Source: Brachynemurus nebulosus (lineage: Eukaryota > Arthropoda > Insecta > Neuroptera > Myrmeleontidae). Taken from it: 64,000 nt of DNA. Made by a program: the position numbers and the translations under genes. Positions 53,342 to 64,000 of the stretch are shown here, piece after piece (the stretch's first letter is position 1; each line of letters starts with the position of its first letter). Under the pieces are notes generated by a model that did no database searches, had not been told where the DNA came from, and saw only the letters and a program-made list of their open reading frames with translations. The stretch is taken from assembly GCA_035578155.1 (NCBI GenBank), contig JAPWDM010000008.1:4485347-4549346 (forward strand), written 5' to 3'.

Positions 53342-53745
53342 CCTTTCATATCGTACCATGACTTCAATAAGGCCACGAATGCATTTTTATCGTTTTGGGA
53401 TGTTAAAGAAAATAATTTGTTAAACTAAATTTTAAATGTTTGTAAAATCAAAACAGGACATCAAAAGTTGATGAAATTACACTCGGTGATTAAGGAAATC
53501 GAATTTATAAACGATAGAAGCCATATTGCTCCCAACTTTGAATACAATAAATCTCAAAAAAATACGCAAAGAATAAATCTCCAAAATAGTACTGCAGAAA
53601 AATGAAAAACCCATGAAAGACTTCACAGTGGTCAAGGCAGGCAACTGTACAAACAGTGAAAACGCCCTTTATCACTTTACGCTTTGTTATTTATACGTGT
53701 ATTGTATATTTATTATTTATATATTTATTTTTATATTTATATAAT
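53342..53745 (+). other. 3' flank of gene F with finger fossil
   Basis: It matches the flanks of C and D. Positions 53606-53635 read K-T-H-E-R-L-H-S-G-Q. It contains the site that carries the mariner in copy 1. Confidence 0.65.
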
Positions 53746-54720
53746 TATAATTATGTAATATTTAATTAATAATAATAAAATAATGACTACATAATATAAA
53801 AGTAAATTACAATATAACTGTTTGTCTTTATCTACAGGTTTGAATTTGTTTAATATTTTAAATTACCTAACAGTGCTATGTTATTAGTCCCTTGGGACTA
53901 AAAGTGATACTTTACTCCCTACTGGCGACGCAAAGATTACGGGAGCGTTTCTGATTTTTTAAATTAGACGCTGTATCAAGTAAAAATTTTTGTATACGTT
54001 TAATTGTCAATAGAAATATGTACTATACAATTTATGCGCGGATTACTTGATTTTTTATCACCCATTAATGGTATACGTATATTTTTACTTGATGCTAGTT
54101 CTAATTTTATCACCGGAGGCGCGAGTGAGATTCTTTGCATTGCCAATTATGAAGGATTAAATCATGCGTTTTAGTCCTGGAATTGAAAAAAATACTTTTG
54201 CTCCCGCGTTTAAGTCAATCAGCTATCAGAATCTATAGAAATGCACCAATTAAAAAGTATAATTTAACTTAAATAGCGTTGCTCGGTAGTGAATCTCTAC
54301 AAGGTACTACTCTATAACTACATTACAGCCAAGCGTATTTTTAAACATATCTATCGATTCTCTACTGATTTTTTATTTTTTTTTATTTTAATATTTATTT
54401 TTATCAAACATTACCTACTTAATGTTTTAAACATATATTCTACTAACACTTCGTATTTAAAAATCTAGGCAGAAAATTGTGATAACTTGAATTGCGCGTA
54501 ACAGCCTTTATTTTTAAAATAACTTCCTATAAAAATTCAGCTGAAAGTTTTTTACACAGGGAGAGATGGAAAGATTGAAACTTACCCCATTGTTATTTTA
54601 TGTATGTATTTAGATTCTTTGAATTAAGAAAAATACACTTAAAATTGACATCTCACGATATTAAATGTAATACTATGTTCACTAATGGGTTAAACCAACA
54701 AAACACTACAATGGGTCCCA

Positions 54721-55256
54721 GGTAGAATACATAGCAAAACCACAATAATTGCCATTTTACTTACCTGTCTTCGCCAGAAGAAAACATTTTTTCATTTGTA
54801 TAAAAGCGAATCTCTACAATGTATCTCAGTTAAAATACACAACAAAACCATTAAAGTCACTTGAAAATATATTTATTTTGCATTATATGTATATCAATAA
54901 TAATAATTTATTTCTGTAAAGCGGTATATTATTCAAAATTCTGACATATCTTTTTCAAATAAAAAAAACAATGATTATACATGTACACAATTTTAATTAC
55001 ATATATTAACTAAGTACTTATATTGTATATTATATAATTCGCTGACGTCACTATGTAAAATCGGAGTCAGTACCATTGGATATTCGTCGTATAAAGTAAT
55101 TTAAACTATAAGAGCTTATTTCATACATACGTAATTTCTATGTATTTCCTTATTATTAAATATCATCAACCGACGTTGGTAATTCTCAAATGGAAACACT
55201 CACTTCCCCAGTCCCGGCGTGTTTCTCTTTGAGAATAAGTACTGTAGTTACATTCT
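54721..55256. other. No gene
   Basis: The left part is collinear with 27396-27470, 29640-29830 and 30528-30556, so the duplication extends further with large size differences. No coding is seen. Confidence 0.45.
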
Positions 55257-55264
55257 GTTTTATC

Positions 55265-55693
55265 CATGTCCCTGCCACTCTGCATATAGTCCATTATAAA
55301 AAAATGGACCGTATTCTGACCCGCTGTAACTAATATACCAGATGGCGTTGATGTACAGGGAGTTAAAATTAGAGTCGGGACATGAGTTTCGATAGTTCGG
55401 TATTTTTCATCAGATTCATCTAAAATAAATTGGAAATAAATTAAATATTTAAAAAAAATACTTCAACTCAACCTAGAAAGATTAATTAAATTAAAAAATT
55501 TTAATTTTTCGTTAACACATAACTTGGTAACGATACTTTTGTACTCATTCACATGATAATTAATTTTGACATCCATTTGATGAAAAATGCTCATATGTCC
55601 CAACTCTATTTAGTATACTCCCCTACCATCAGCGCCACCTAGCAAACTGTGACAGTCATTGGCCCGTCCTTGAAAACAAGTGGCAGGGACATG
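55265..55693 (-). mobile_element. P-like MITE, copy 5
   Basis: It starts CATGTCCCTGCCACTCTGC and ends GTGGCAGGGACATG. A perfect 8-bp GTTTTATC lies at 55257-55264 and 55694-55701. It shares an insert with copy 2 (CATCAGATTCATC). Confidence 0.9.
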
Positions 55694-55701
55694 GTTTTAT
55701 C

Positions 55702-56166
55702 CGTTTTATGTTACTATATTCCCTATATTCACATCAGTATTTTGAGACTATTAACGCCGCCAGTGGTAAAAAAGAAAGCCCTTATATTTACCATTTTCCT
55801 GACCAATTTTGTCAATTCCTCTCATATGAGTTAGATCTCCATCTTATAATACTCCATTGTTAAGGCAATAAAAATTTAAATTTGGAAAATACTTTTTTTC
55901 TGACAAATATTTTATTTATTTTTTTTTATTTAAAAGATTTAAATACTATATTTTTCAAAAAAAAAAAGTTGGCAACGCTATACCGAGTAGCATTTGTGAA
56001 CGCAGCCTAGATGTAAAAACTGTGTTTTGTACTTTTGTGCGATACACTTGCGGTGTTCACAAAAAGTAAGCTGTCATATAAACGTCATTAAATTTGTAGA
56101 CTTGTAGTTCAGGGATTTTAATTATTGAGTAATTTGTATATAATAAAATCACGAATAAAACAGAAA
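55702..56166 (+). promoter_or_regulatory. Upstream region of gene G
   Basis: No gene. The family leader is poorly conserved here; only an ATAAAACAGAAAATGGAG-like start context and a TATATAATAAAATC stretch remain. Regulation of G may therefore differ from its sisters. Confidence 0.35.
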
Positions 56167-57830
56167 ATGGAGAAACCGGTCCATGAAAGTTTGCATATAT
56201 TTAAAATTAAAGTGGAGAAATATGAAGTGAATGAACCGCTCCATGAAACTGATCATACACGTAAAATTAAAGTAGAGAAAGATGAAATCGGTGTATCAGC
56301 CTGTCACATGAAACCTAAATTTGAAATTAAAGTTGAAAATGATAAAGTAAATGAACCAGTTCATGAAACTGACTTTCCATCTGATATTAAAGTGGAGAAA
56401 GATGAAGTGAATGACCTCAGTTTAGGATTATCGAGAGAAACTAAAATTTTTGAATCAACTCAGTTATCACAAGCAAATAATAATTTAACAGATCAAAAAA
56501 ATGTTGTGGACTTACAAGAGCAAAATATAAAACTGGCAAGCACTAGATCTAGATTATAAATTTCAGAATTATGTAAATGTTTTAATCAAAATACTTTTTA
56601 TCATTTTAGGAGTTGAGTGAATCCTTGCTGGATTTAAACAGTTTACATACGGAAATCAAAATTGAAGAAGATGAAGTAAATGAAGGTGATTCGACAGATT
56701 TAACAGAATATCAGATTGTAAGTGTTGATAAAAAACTATTTCAGTGTGATACATGTAATAAAACATTTCATAATTCAAGTAATTTAAAAAGGCATAAAAT
56801 AATTCACAGTGGTGTCAAACCATATGAATGTAAAATATGCACTAAAACATTTAATACTTCAAGTCATGTAAAAAAACATGAAAGAATTCACAGTGGTGAA
56901 AGACCATACAAATGTAATATTTGTTCTAAAACATTTAATCAGTCAAGTAATTTAAAAATACATGACAGAACTCACAGTGGTGAAAAACCACACAAGTGTA
57001 ATATATGTACTAAAACATTTACTCACTTACACGTTTTAAAAACACATGAAAGAATACACAGTGGTGAAAAACCATATCAGTGTATTATATGTACTAAAAC
57101 ATTTAGAGATTTAAGTAATTTAAAAAAACATGAAAGGCTTCACAGCGGTGAAAAACCCTATAAATGTAACATATGTTTTAAAACATTTACTCAGTCAGGT
57201 GAGTTAAAAAAACATGAAATCGTTCATAGTGGTGAAAAACCACACAAGTGTAATGTGTGTTCTAAAACATTTAGTGATATAAGTCAATTAAAAAGACATG
57301 AAATAATTCACAGTGGTGAAAAACCATACAAGTGTAATATATGTTCTAAGACATTTACTACTTCAAGTAATTTAAAAATGCATGAAAGAACTCACAGTGA
57401 TGTGAAACCATACGAATGTAACATATGTACTAAAACATTTACTACTTCAAGTCATTTAAAAAAACATGAAAGAATTCACAGTGGTGAAAGCCCATACAAA
57501 TGTAATGTTTGTTCTAAAACATTTAATCAGTCAAGTAATTTAAAAATACATCAAAGAATTCACAGTGGTGAAAAACCACACAAGTGTAACATATGTACTA
57601 AAACATTTACTCACTTACACGTTTTAAAAACACATGAAAGAATACACAGTGGTGAAAAACCATATCAGTGTAATGTATGTACTAAAACATGTACTACTTC
57701 AAGTGATTTAAAAAAACATGAAAGAATTCATACAGGCGAAAGGCCGTACAAGTGTAATATTTGTTTTAAAACATTTACTATTTCAGGTAATTTAAAAAAA
57801 CATAAAAGTATTCACAATGGTGACAGATGA
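56167..57830 (+). CDS. Zinc-finger gene G: acidic SUMO-motif domain plus 13 C2H2 fingers
   Basis: I chose ATG 56167 because M-E-K-P-V-H-E aligns with the repeat phase; the frame is open further upstream but without an ATG. Exon 1 (56167-56535, 123 codons) has four I-K-V-E blocks. The donor here reads CTG-GCAAGC, where all sisters have GTAAGT, so this would be a GC-AG intron (56536-56609). Exon 2 (56610-57830) has I-K-I-E-E and 13 fingers. The C2H2 ligands are kept in all, but finger 12 has F replaced by C. Fingers 1-4 and 8-11 are near copies of each other. The end is H-N-G-D-R and a stop instead of H-T-G-K. The total is 529 residues if spliced. It is the most diverged member of the cluster. 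Confidence 0.85.
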
Positions 57831-58432
57831 TTTTCAATGTAATATACTTATGTATTGGGAATCGTAAAATTTAGATACGCGAACTAGTGGTAAAAAAAAT
57901 TAGTTACTGCCAGTAGGCAAGGTTTGTTTATTTAGTTTTGACAATATACAAAATTTATGCTGTTTGCAAAATACAAGCTGACATATGTTGTTGAATATAA
58001 TCCTTATTTTTTTCTAATTACTGTTTTTCAAATGAAAACGGTCAATGCCAAATTGCTACCATTTTTTTTTTTTTGGTCTCTATTTTTGCCATCTGGTGAT
58101 GAATGAAAAAACTACTGCCACTAGGCTAAATATTAAACCACGCCTCCATTTGATTTTCCAATAGGTGAAATTATCTAAACTTGGACTGACATCATTTAGA
58201 AATAAAATAAAATTAGACGCACAATTTTATATTACTAAGGTTACTCTAATACGGTAATAATCAAAGGAAAAGAGACAGAAAATTTTGGTACGTCTAATTT
58301 TGATGAATTTGTTTTAATGACCACAGTCCAAATTTAGCTCATCGATTGGCGATGATAAGATTACCTAGCGACAAGTCGCGGAACTAATATATGACAGATA
58401 ATTTTTATACAGTTGAATTTTCTAATAGCAAT
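57831..58432. other. No gene
   Basis: AT-rich intergenic DNA following gene G; the usual family 3' flank is not recognisable. Confidence 0.4.
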
Positions 58433-58900
58433 TTAACCCTAGAATCATACGTACTCGTCAAAACGACGAACGAACTTCTCTACCTGCTCCAATACTACAA
58501 CTTGTCGGTGCCCGCTTGCTGTGAAACTTCGGTTATCTAATTTATTTGTTATTATAACACATAAGACGTATAAATTTTGTTTATAGCTATTGTCGTTTTT
58601 TTTATACTGAAATAGTGTGCGTCAAAAGGACGACGATGTATGATTAACCTATATTTTTTTTTAAGATTTTGTACTCCACATATAAAAGTTTTCCTAATTG
58701 TTCTAAAATTTATTAAAGATATGCATTTTATAATTAATTTATTCAATGATTATGATAATGTGAAAGATGATTACAGCTGTTTGACTTATAGAGACGACAT
58801 AAACGGAATGAATAGTAATGAATTCAGACATCTCATCGTATTATGTATTATGTTAATAATAATCGTATTGTTCTGTTAATAAATAGCCTATTATAATAAT
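58433..58900. mobile_element. piggyBac-like terminus, single end
   Basis: TTAACCCTAGAATCATACGT at 58433 resembles the classical piggyBac end (TTAACCCTAGA). Repeats of CGTCAAAA-GACGA follow at 58457 and 58621. No matching second end was found. The ORF at 58640-58879 is not recognised as transposase. Confidence 0.45.
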
Positions 58901-59066
58901 AGTGTATGTAGTAATTATACTAATAATAATAGTTTTAATTGTATAAAATTAAATTGATGTGACAAATTTATTTAAACATCCAATTTTACTCAACTTTTTT
59001 AGGATTTCGTTAGGGTTTCTAACAATGAAATCCTTATGATCCCGTGACAACGATGTTGGTCACTAT

Positions 59067-59543
59067 TAGTGATGTCGGATAATTAATCGATTAGTCGGTT
59101 TAGTCGACTAATTTTGTTTGCATTTAGTCATATTTTAGTCGACTATTTTACCTTTGATTAAATGATTAAAATGATTAATTTTTTTTAAATGACTAAAAAA
59201 CGACTAATTTAACAATTTTTCTGTATTATTTATTGGACTTCAAAAAATGGAAACTAAAAAATTATCTGTCTGTATGATTTTTCACATTTATGTGATTAAT
59301 ATATTGTAATATATCATATCTTTTTTTTTTTTAAAAGAGTAATATTAAAAGTCCATAATTAAATTCAAAAGAAAACCTCGTTTTTGAAAGAGTTACATAG
59401 GTTACCTTACCATGTATTCGACTAAAAATTTAGTCGATTAGTCGACTACGTTGTGCTCGATATTTTCGACTAATGACTAATTTTATCTGAAAAACAATTT
59501 TAGTCGATTAATCGATTAACTGCTTCGCGGTCCGACATCACTA
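59067..59543. mobile_element. hAT MITE with perfect 8-bp TSD
   Basis: GTCACTAT lies on both sides (59059-59066 and 59544-59551). The TIR TAGTGATGTCGGA matches on both ends. Both subterminal regions are packed with TAGTCGACTA and TAATCGATTA palindromes. No coding. Confidence 0.93.
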
Positions 59544-59850
59544 GTCACTATATGTATACTGACAACTAATACACTGTTTGGAATTATTGACGCGGTACAG
59601 CGTAGTGTTGAATTTAGTCAGGTTTCACTTGATGTTGTACAAAGTTAATAAGTTAAATTATCCGCAGTTGCAAAAAAATTAACAGTTCAGACCACATAAT
59701 ACATAAACCAATTACATATCTCTATACACAGATGAAACAGATCAAGACTACGTATAAAAAATTCGTCAAGTGCGTGTTTTTGACACGCACTAAGTAATGT
59801 CACCTCAGTGAAAGTGTTAATTTATGATTTTTTGGCTTTTTTTGTAAGTA

Positions 59851-59962
59851 CAGTGAGATGCCCTCTTGCGTTTATTCAATATATGCATGTACAACTCTAT
59901 AATACAGTGAGAATACAGCCCTCTTCTGTTTATTCAATATATGCATGTACAACTCTATAATA
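59851..59962 (+). repeat. Tandem duplication of about 55 bp
   Basis: ATTCAATATATGCATGTACA, then ACTCTATAATA, occurs twice, preceded each time by CAGTGAGA and GCCCTCTT. Confidence 0.9.
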
Positions 59963-60789
59963 ATGTTTCCCCCACTATGATCACACAACAAAATTAATTA
60001 TGTCATCCTTCGGTGACATAAAAAATTACTTTTTACAATTTCAGAACTAAAATACATGCTTGAGTCTCTAATAATAGAGAATTAAACTGTAGTAATTAAC
60101 TCTTTAAATGATTAAGACGAGTTAACTCGTCCTGTAATATGGCGGCTCAAAATGCTGGGATATGTATATATTCACTGGTACAGGTGTCGCCATCTGTGAC
60201 AAGTTTTCCGAAATACGGTATAATTTCTAAATAATGTTAAATTTTATCAGTATAGTTTAGTATAATTTATATTTTGTAAATTCCTAGAGTTCACGTTTTT
60301 GATGTTGGGATCTTTGATTTTTTCTTTTTCATTTTTTGGAACCTTATCTATTGTACTTACCACTGGCAGTAAAAAGTCCGGCATTTTGAGACAAAAAAAT
60401 TTTTCGATATGGTTTGTTTAAAAGAGTTAAACTAAGTTGTACGAATTATTTTCCGGTTTTTTACATAGATGGAAGCAGTGTTGTTTCACTTTACCATAGA
60501 GTAATAGAGACAACATATCTATCTCTATACTACTGGAACCAGTGTAACCAGTAAGAGATAGAAAATTTGTTATGTGCACGGTGTTTACTTTGTATTTGTA
60601 CGGTAAACTGTGTTAGTGTGAGTAATCGAAGATGGTGGTGGCGTCACGTGACCCTGCTTCGCATACATATGTGTGATACCACAACGCTACGTGTGGGGGT
60701 TCTACAATGCTAACCAACAATCAATTCATTTGTCTTGTGACTGACCTACACTCAGCGACGGGTACTGAGCAAGCGACTACTAAGCAGAC
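59963..60789. repeat. No gene; right part is a dispersed repeat
   Basis: 60540-60790 matches parts of 25961-26220 (AGTAACCAGTAAGAGATAGAAAAT, GTGCACGGTGTT). The rest is AT-rich DNA without coding. Confidence 0.5.
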
Positions 60790-60792
60790 TAA

Positions 60793-61612
60793 GGCTGCGG
60801 TTACATTGGATACGAATTCGTACGAAAATTGATTCGTACGAGCTCGTACGAAATTTATTCGTACGACTGTGTGGTTACATTGGATACCGAATCGTAATAC
60901 GAATTTGTATTTAAATTTAAACTGAAAGCCGTTAGTACATATTTGATATTACATGATATCAAACAATGGATCCAACTACCGAATCTTATTTATTAGAATC
61001 ATCGTTTTAAAAATTTATAATTATAGAAAACAAACAATTCTGAGTAAACGATTATTATTCATGTAGAGCAAAAAAAGCTGAGTTCTGGAATTGCTTTGAA
61101 GAAATTTTTTAAGATAAACAGAAATTTTTAGAATACTTGAACAAGTCACATTCAATTATATTTTAAAATCTACTGAGTTTCTGCTTCAATATTTAGTTAA
61201 TTAATTTTTCATTACACATACTTAAAATGTTTTTGTTAGGTTAGGTTAGTTTTGTTATATCGTAATATATTTAATTAAAAAATTATCTAAACGTTTCCTC
61301 TGCCACCTCATTCCACAATTTTTTTATTTAACTTTCTATTGTGATAATATTTATGTTTTTGATCCCTTAAAGATCGCCTTTGTTCAACAAAAATAATTTT
61401 TTTTTTTTTAATCCATCATTTTTTTCGTACGAATTCGCATCAAAAAACAAAGTATTTGGTCGTATCAAAAAGTCGTACGAGCTCGTACGAAAGAGTCGTA
61501 AGCAGTGAAACCACGCATCTCTAAATGTATGCATTTGTTTAATTCGTATAAACTCGGATAAACTCGTACGAATGAATTTTCGGATGAATTCGTATCCAGT
61601 GTAACCGCTACC
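60793..61612. mobile_element. PIF/Harbinger-like MITE with TAA duplication
   Basis: The ends read GGCTGCGGTTACATTGGATA and, on the other strand, GGTAGCGGTTACACTGGATA, continuing CGAATTC. TAA lies at 60790-60792 and 61613-61615. The same host repeat at 26205-26225 has a single TAA without the element. Arrays of CGTACGA palindromes lie near both ends. No transposase. Confidence 0.9.
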
Positions 61613-61615
61613 TAA

Positions 61616-62090
61616 AATGCACATAAATGCCCATAAGTGATTGCAGAAAAGAGATAGTTGTATTCGTTCTATGTTCTGTGCACTATGGAGTGTAGAATAT
61701 AAGGAGGACTATCTTGTACGGAAAACAATAGAAAAATAGTTCAAAAAGTGTCCCGTTTTAAGTACTAAGTAACAGTTCAAAAACTCGCCAGAATAGCCCT
61801 AGAGTAGCAAAAGAGTATAGTGATTTTTTGTGTTGAGTTTTATAAAAATTTTTAAAATAATAAAACTATATATGTAACAATTATAATAAAAAAACAATAA
61901 TTACATAACAACGCAGATGTTTTTTTTCCTTGTTTACTTCTCTAAATTTACCCTTTTGCTACAGTAGCGCCGCCACTATTTACCCCTTTCTATGGACACT
62001 TTTTGATACAGAGATGGTGCTCCTGATATCTATCCTCCATACTGTGCACTTTACCGTGATGTTATTACGGATGTTACTAATAAAGTTACT
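61616..62090. other. No gene
   Basis: The start (61616-61690) continues the dispersed repeat of 26220-26290. The rest is AT-rich; ORFs on both strands at 61930-62165 overlap and are not recognised. Confidence 0.4.
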
Positions 62091-62319
62091 ACATAAGCTA
62101 TACCCAATTTCCAATACAGTTGAGCATGAGTCATCTTTAAAAAAATAAATAATTCTTTTATTCAAAACAAATCAGTATTGTGTTCTTTTCTAAAAACAAA
62201 CTGCAAATTTAAAATTTACGCAAGTGCAATAATGGAAGAGATAAAGCCAAGAAAACGGAAATTATTTAAATTCATAAGGGATGAAACATGGTTAAATTTA
62301 AGTGAAATGGACCATAGTT
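62091..62319 (+). repeat. Dispersed repeat block A, third copy
   Basis: It matches 32040-32262 and the reverse of 8880-9107. An ORF from ATG 62231 reads M-E-E-I-K-P-R-K-R-K and stays open for about 30 codons. It directly abuts the promoter of gene H. Confidence 0.65.
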
Positions 62320-62417
62320 AGATAAGGATGTCATCGTAGCAGACTTTTTAAAGATTGTGTAATTTCAAATTTGTGTATTCTATAAATAATTAAATTGTGT
62401 AAAAACAGAAATCTGAA
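62320..62417 (+). promoter_or_regulatory. Promoter and leader of gene H
   Basis: GTCATCGTAGCAGACTTTTT, ATTGTGTAATTTC, ATTTGTGTATTCTATAAATA and ATTGTGTAAAAACAG keep the family order. Confidence 0.5.
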
Positions 62418-64000
62418 ATGGAGAATTCGATCAATGAATTCGGTTTTCATACAGTTTTAATTAAAGTGGAGAAAGATGAAGTGAATGAACCGGTCCATGA
62501 AACTGACCACACAAATAAAATTAAAGTGGAAAAAGGCGAAATGAATGAATCGGTTAATGAAATTGATTGCAAATTTGAAATTAAAGTGGAGGAAGATGAT
62601 GCGTTTGAAAATAATTTAGTGTTATCAACAGAAATAAAAGTTTTTGAACCAGTTAAATTGCACCAAGAAAATAATAGTTTGACAGATAAAAAAAACCTTA
62701 CAGACTTACAAGAGCAAAATATAAAACTGGTAAGTATTAAATTTGGTTTATAAATAATGGAATTGAAATGAAATTAATCAGGGGAAACGAAAGGTGGTGG
62801 AAATTTTTAATTATGAAAAGTTAAAACGCGGAAGCCTATTTTTGTTTTCGAAAACTCAAATTTATCAATATTTTACACATTTTTTTAATATTGATATTTG
62901 TATGATATTATTGACTTATTGTAGTATTTATTTATTGAACACGATAAAAATAACAGAATAATGTAAAACACAAGTGAGTAAAGCGGCCCCGGGGCCATTT
63001 AATATACTAGGCAAATTAGTTTGTATATCAAAATCCGTTTTTCAATTGTCCTAAGCAACATACTTTAACCTCTTTCAAAGTGTGATAATTAATAATAAAG
63101 TGCAATTATTTTTCATAAAAACCTGTATCCGCGCTTTAACTCTTTAAATACAATAATTTCCAGCCACATTTGTTTCTTTTTTGCAGTAAACATCGAAAAT
63201 ATCGCACCATATAGTATATTGCAATTTACTCTTAATCAAAATACATAATTATAATATTTTAGGAGTTGAGTGAATCTTTGCCAGATTTAAACAGTTTACA
63301 TACGGGAATCAAAATTGAAGAAGATGAAGTAGATGAAGATCATTCAACAGATTTAACAGAACATCAGATTGCAAGTGTTGACAAAAAACTATTTCAGTGT
63401 GATACATGTAATAAAACATTTACTCGTCCAAGTCATTTAAAACGACATGAAAGAATTCATAGTGGTGAAAAACCATACGAATGTAACATATGTACTAAAA
63501 CATTCATTAATTTAAGTCATTTAAAAACACATGAAAGAACTCACAGTGGTGACAGACCATACAAATGTAATGCGTGTTCTAAAACATTTAATCAGTTAGG
63601 TCATTTAAAAATACATGAAACAATTCACAGTGGTGAAAAACCATACAAGTGTAATATATGTACAAAAACATTTTCTACTTCAAGTCATTTAAAATATCAT
63701 GAAAAAATACACAGTGGTGAAAGACCATTTCAATGTTATATATGTTCTAAAACATTTAGTCGATTAAGTAGTTTAAAAGCACATGAAAGAATACACAGTG
63801 GTGAAAGACCATATCAATGTAATGTGTGTTCTAAAACATTTAACCAATCCAATGCTTTAAAAAGACATGAAATAATTCACAGTGGTAAAAAACCATACAA
63901 GTGTAATATTTGTTCTAAAACATTTAGTCGAAGAGAACATTTAAAAACACATGAAATAATTCATAGTGATTTAAAAAAAAACATAAAAGAATTCATAGTG
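62418..64000 (+). CDS. Zinc-finger gene H, incomplete at the window edge
   Basis: Exon 1 is 62418-62729 (104 codons, M-E-N-S-I-N-E-F) with three I-K-V-E blocks. The donor is GTAAGT. The intron (62730-63262, 533 bp) is longer than in sisters because of an insertion of about 455 bp. Exon 2 starts at 63263 (E-L-S-E-S-L-P-D), with I-K-I-E-E and seven good C2H2 fingers. After finger 7 the linker is broken: H-S-D is joined directly to L-K-K as in the second half of another finger, and a nine-A run (two more than in sisters) shifts the frame, so the last eight codons no longer read as a finger. The frame is open to the edge, so the true end is unknown. This could be a pseudogene in its 3' part. Confidence 0.8.
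62779..63234. mobile_element. Unclassified insertion in the intron of gene H
   Basis: Sister introns read AAATTAATCAAAATAC without interruption. Here TTAATCA occurs on both sides of about 455 extra bases (ending 62778 and starting at about 63235), consistent with a 7-bp target duplication. Clear inverted ends are not seen. It includes a GC patch, GCGGCCCCGGGGCC (62982-62995). Confidence 0.5.

Larger units (their letters stand above)
49520..54720 (+). repeat. Segmental duplication, copy 2 (gene F block)
   Basis: Collinear with 20255-25491. It contains the hAT insertion and lacks the mariner, showing TTATATAATTATAATTATGT uninterrupted near 53735. Exon 2 of F has one finger fewer than exon 2 of D. 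Confidence 0.85.

Noticed and set aside
58640..58879. 79-codon ORF considered as piggyBac transposase remnant
   Set aside because: No D-D-D motif or recognisable block; only the nearby TTAACCCTAGA end supports piggyBac.
61237..61252. Short TTAGG-like run (insect telomere repeat)
   Set aside because: Only about three units inside a MITE, most likely chance.

Overview
The window is about 70% A+T, with short AG-bounded introns, TATA-type promoters, microsatellites and many class I and II transposons. This points to an insect nuclear genome; a hemipteran is my guess, but the sequence does not prove it. No bacterial or organellar genes are present.

The host gene content is one lineage-type family of C2H2 zinc-finger genes in a local cluster. 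All members share one design. A small first exon encodes an acidic domain built from repeated I-K-V-E-K-D-E blocks. A phase-0 intron follows (about 78 bp when free of insertions). The last exon opens with another I-K-I-E block and encodes an array of fingers with S-G-E-K-P-Y linkers. Copies, in order: A (3936-4779, minus, cut to 2 fingers), B (9859-11907, minus, 9 fingers), C (14305-16224, plus, 16), D (20398-23118, plus, a fused double gene), E (39927-40865, plus, 5), F (49687-53341, plus, duplicate of D broken by a hAT element), G (56167-57830, plus, 13) and H (62418 to the edge, plus, at least 7). Fossil bits lie at 12962-12988 and 48115-48203 and in the 3' flanks of C, D and F. D and F lie in a segmental duplication (about 20.26-25.49 kb and 49.52-54.72 kb).

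Between and inside these genes sits a dense transposon load. There is a broken hAT transposase (0.49-3.73 kb), hAT-type elements with perfect 8-bp target duplications, PIF/Harbinger-like and piggyBac-like elements, and an internally deleted mariner. Five copies of a roughly 430-bp P-like element are present, plus a decayed P-type transposase tail at 16.70-17.17 kb. Two full-length Ty3/gypsy elements have LTRs that look identical: an errantivirus-like one (32294-39748, gag plus fused pol-env) and a Mag-like one on minus (42858-47999, single gag-pol frame). A tRNA-Thr-like sequence lies in the intron of gene B. The long stretches 27.4-31.5 kb and 57.8-62.3 kb contain no host gene I can support.

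Taken together, the cluster looks like an insect counterpart of the vertebrate TE-versus-zinc-finger loci: rapidly duplicating DNA-binding proteins whose N-terminal domain is an array of SUMO-consensus motifs, in a region where transposons repeatedly land in promoters, at a splice donor and in exons. The layout and motifs are seen directly; the repressive role is inference.
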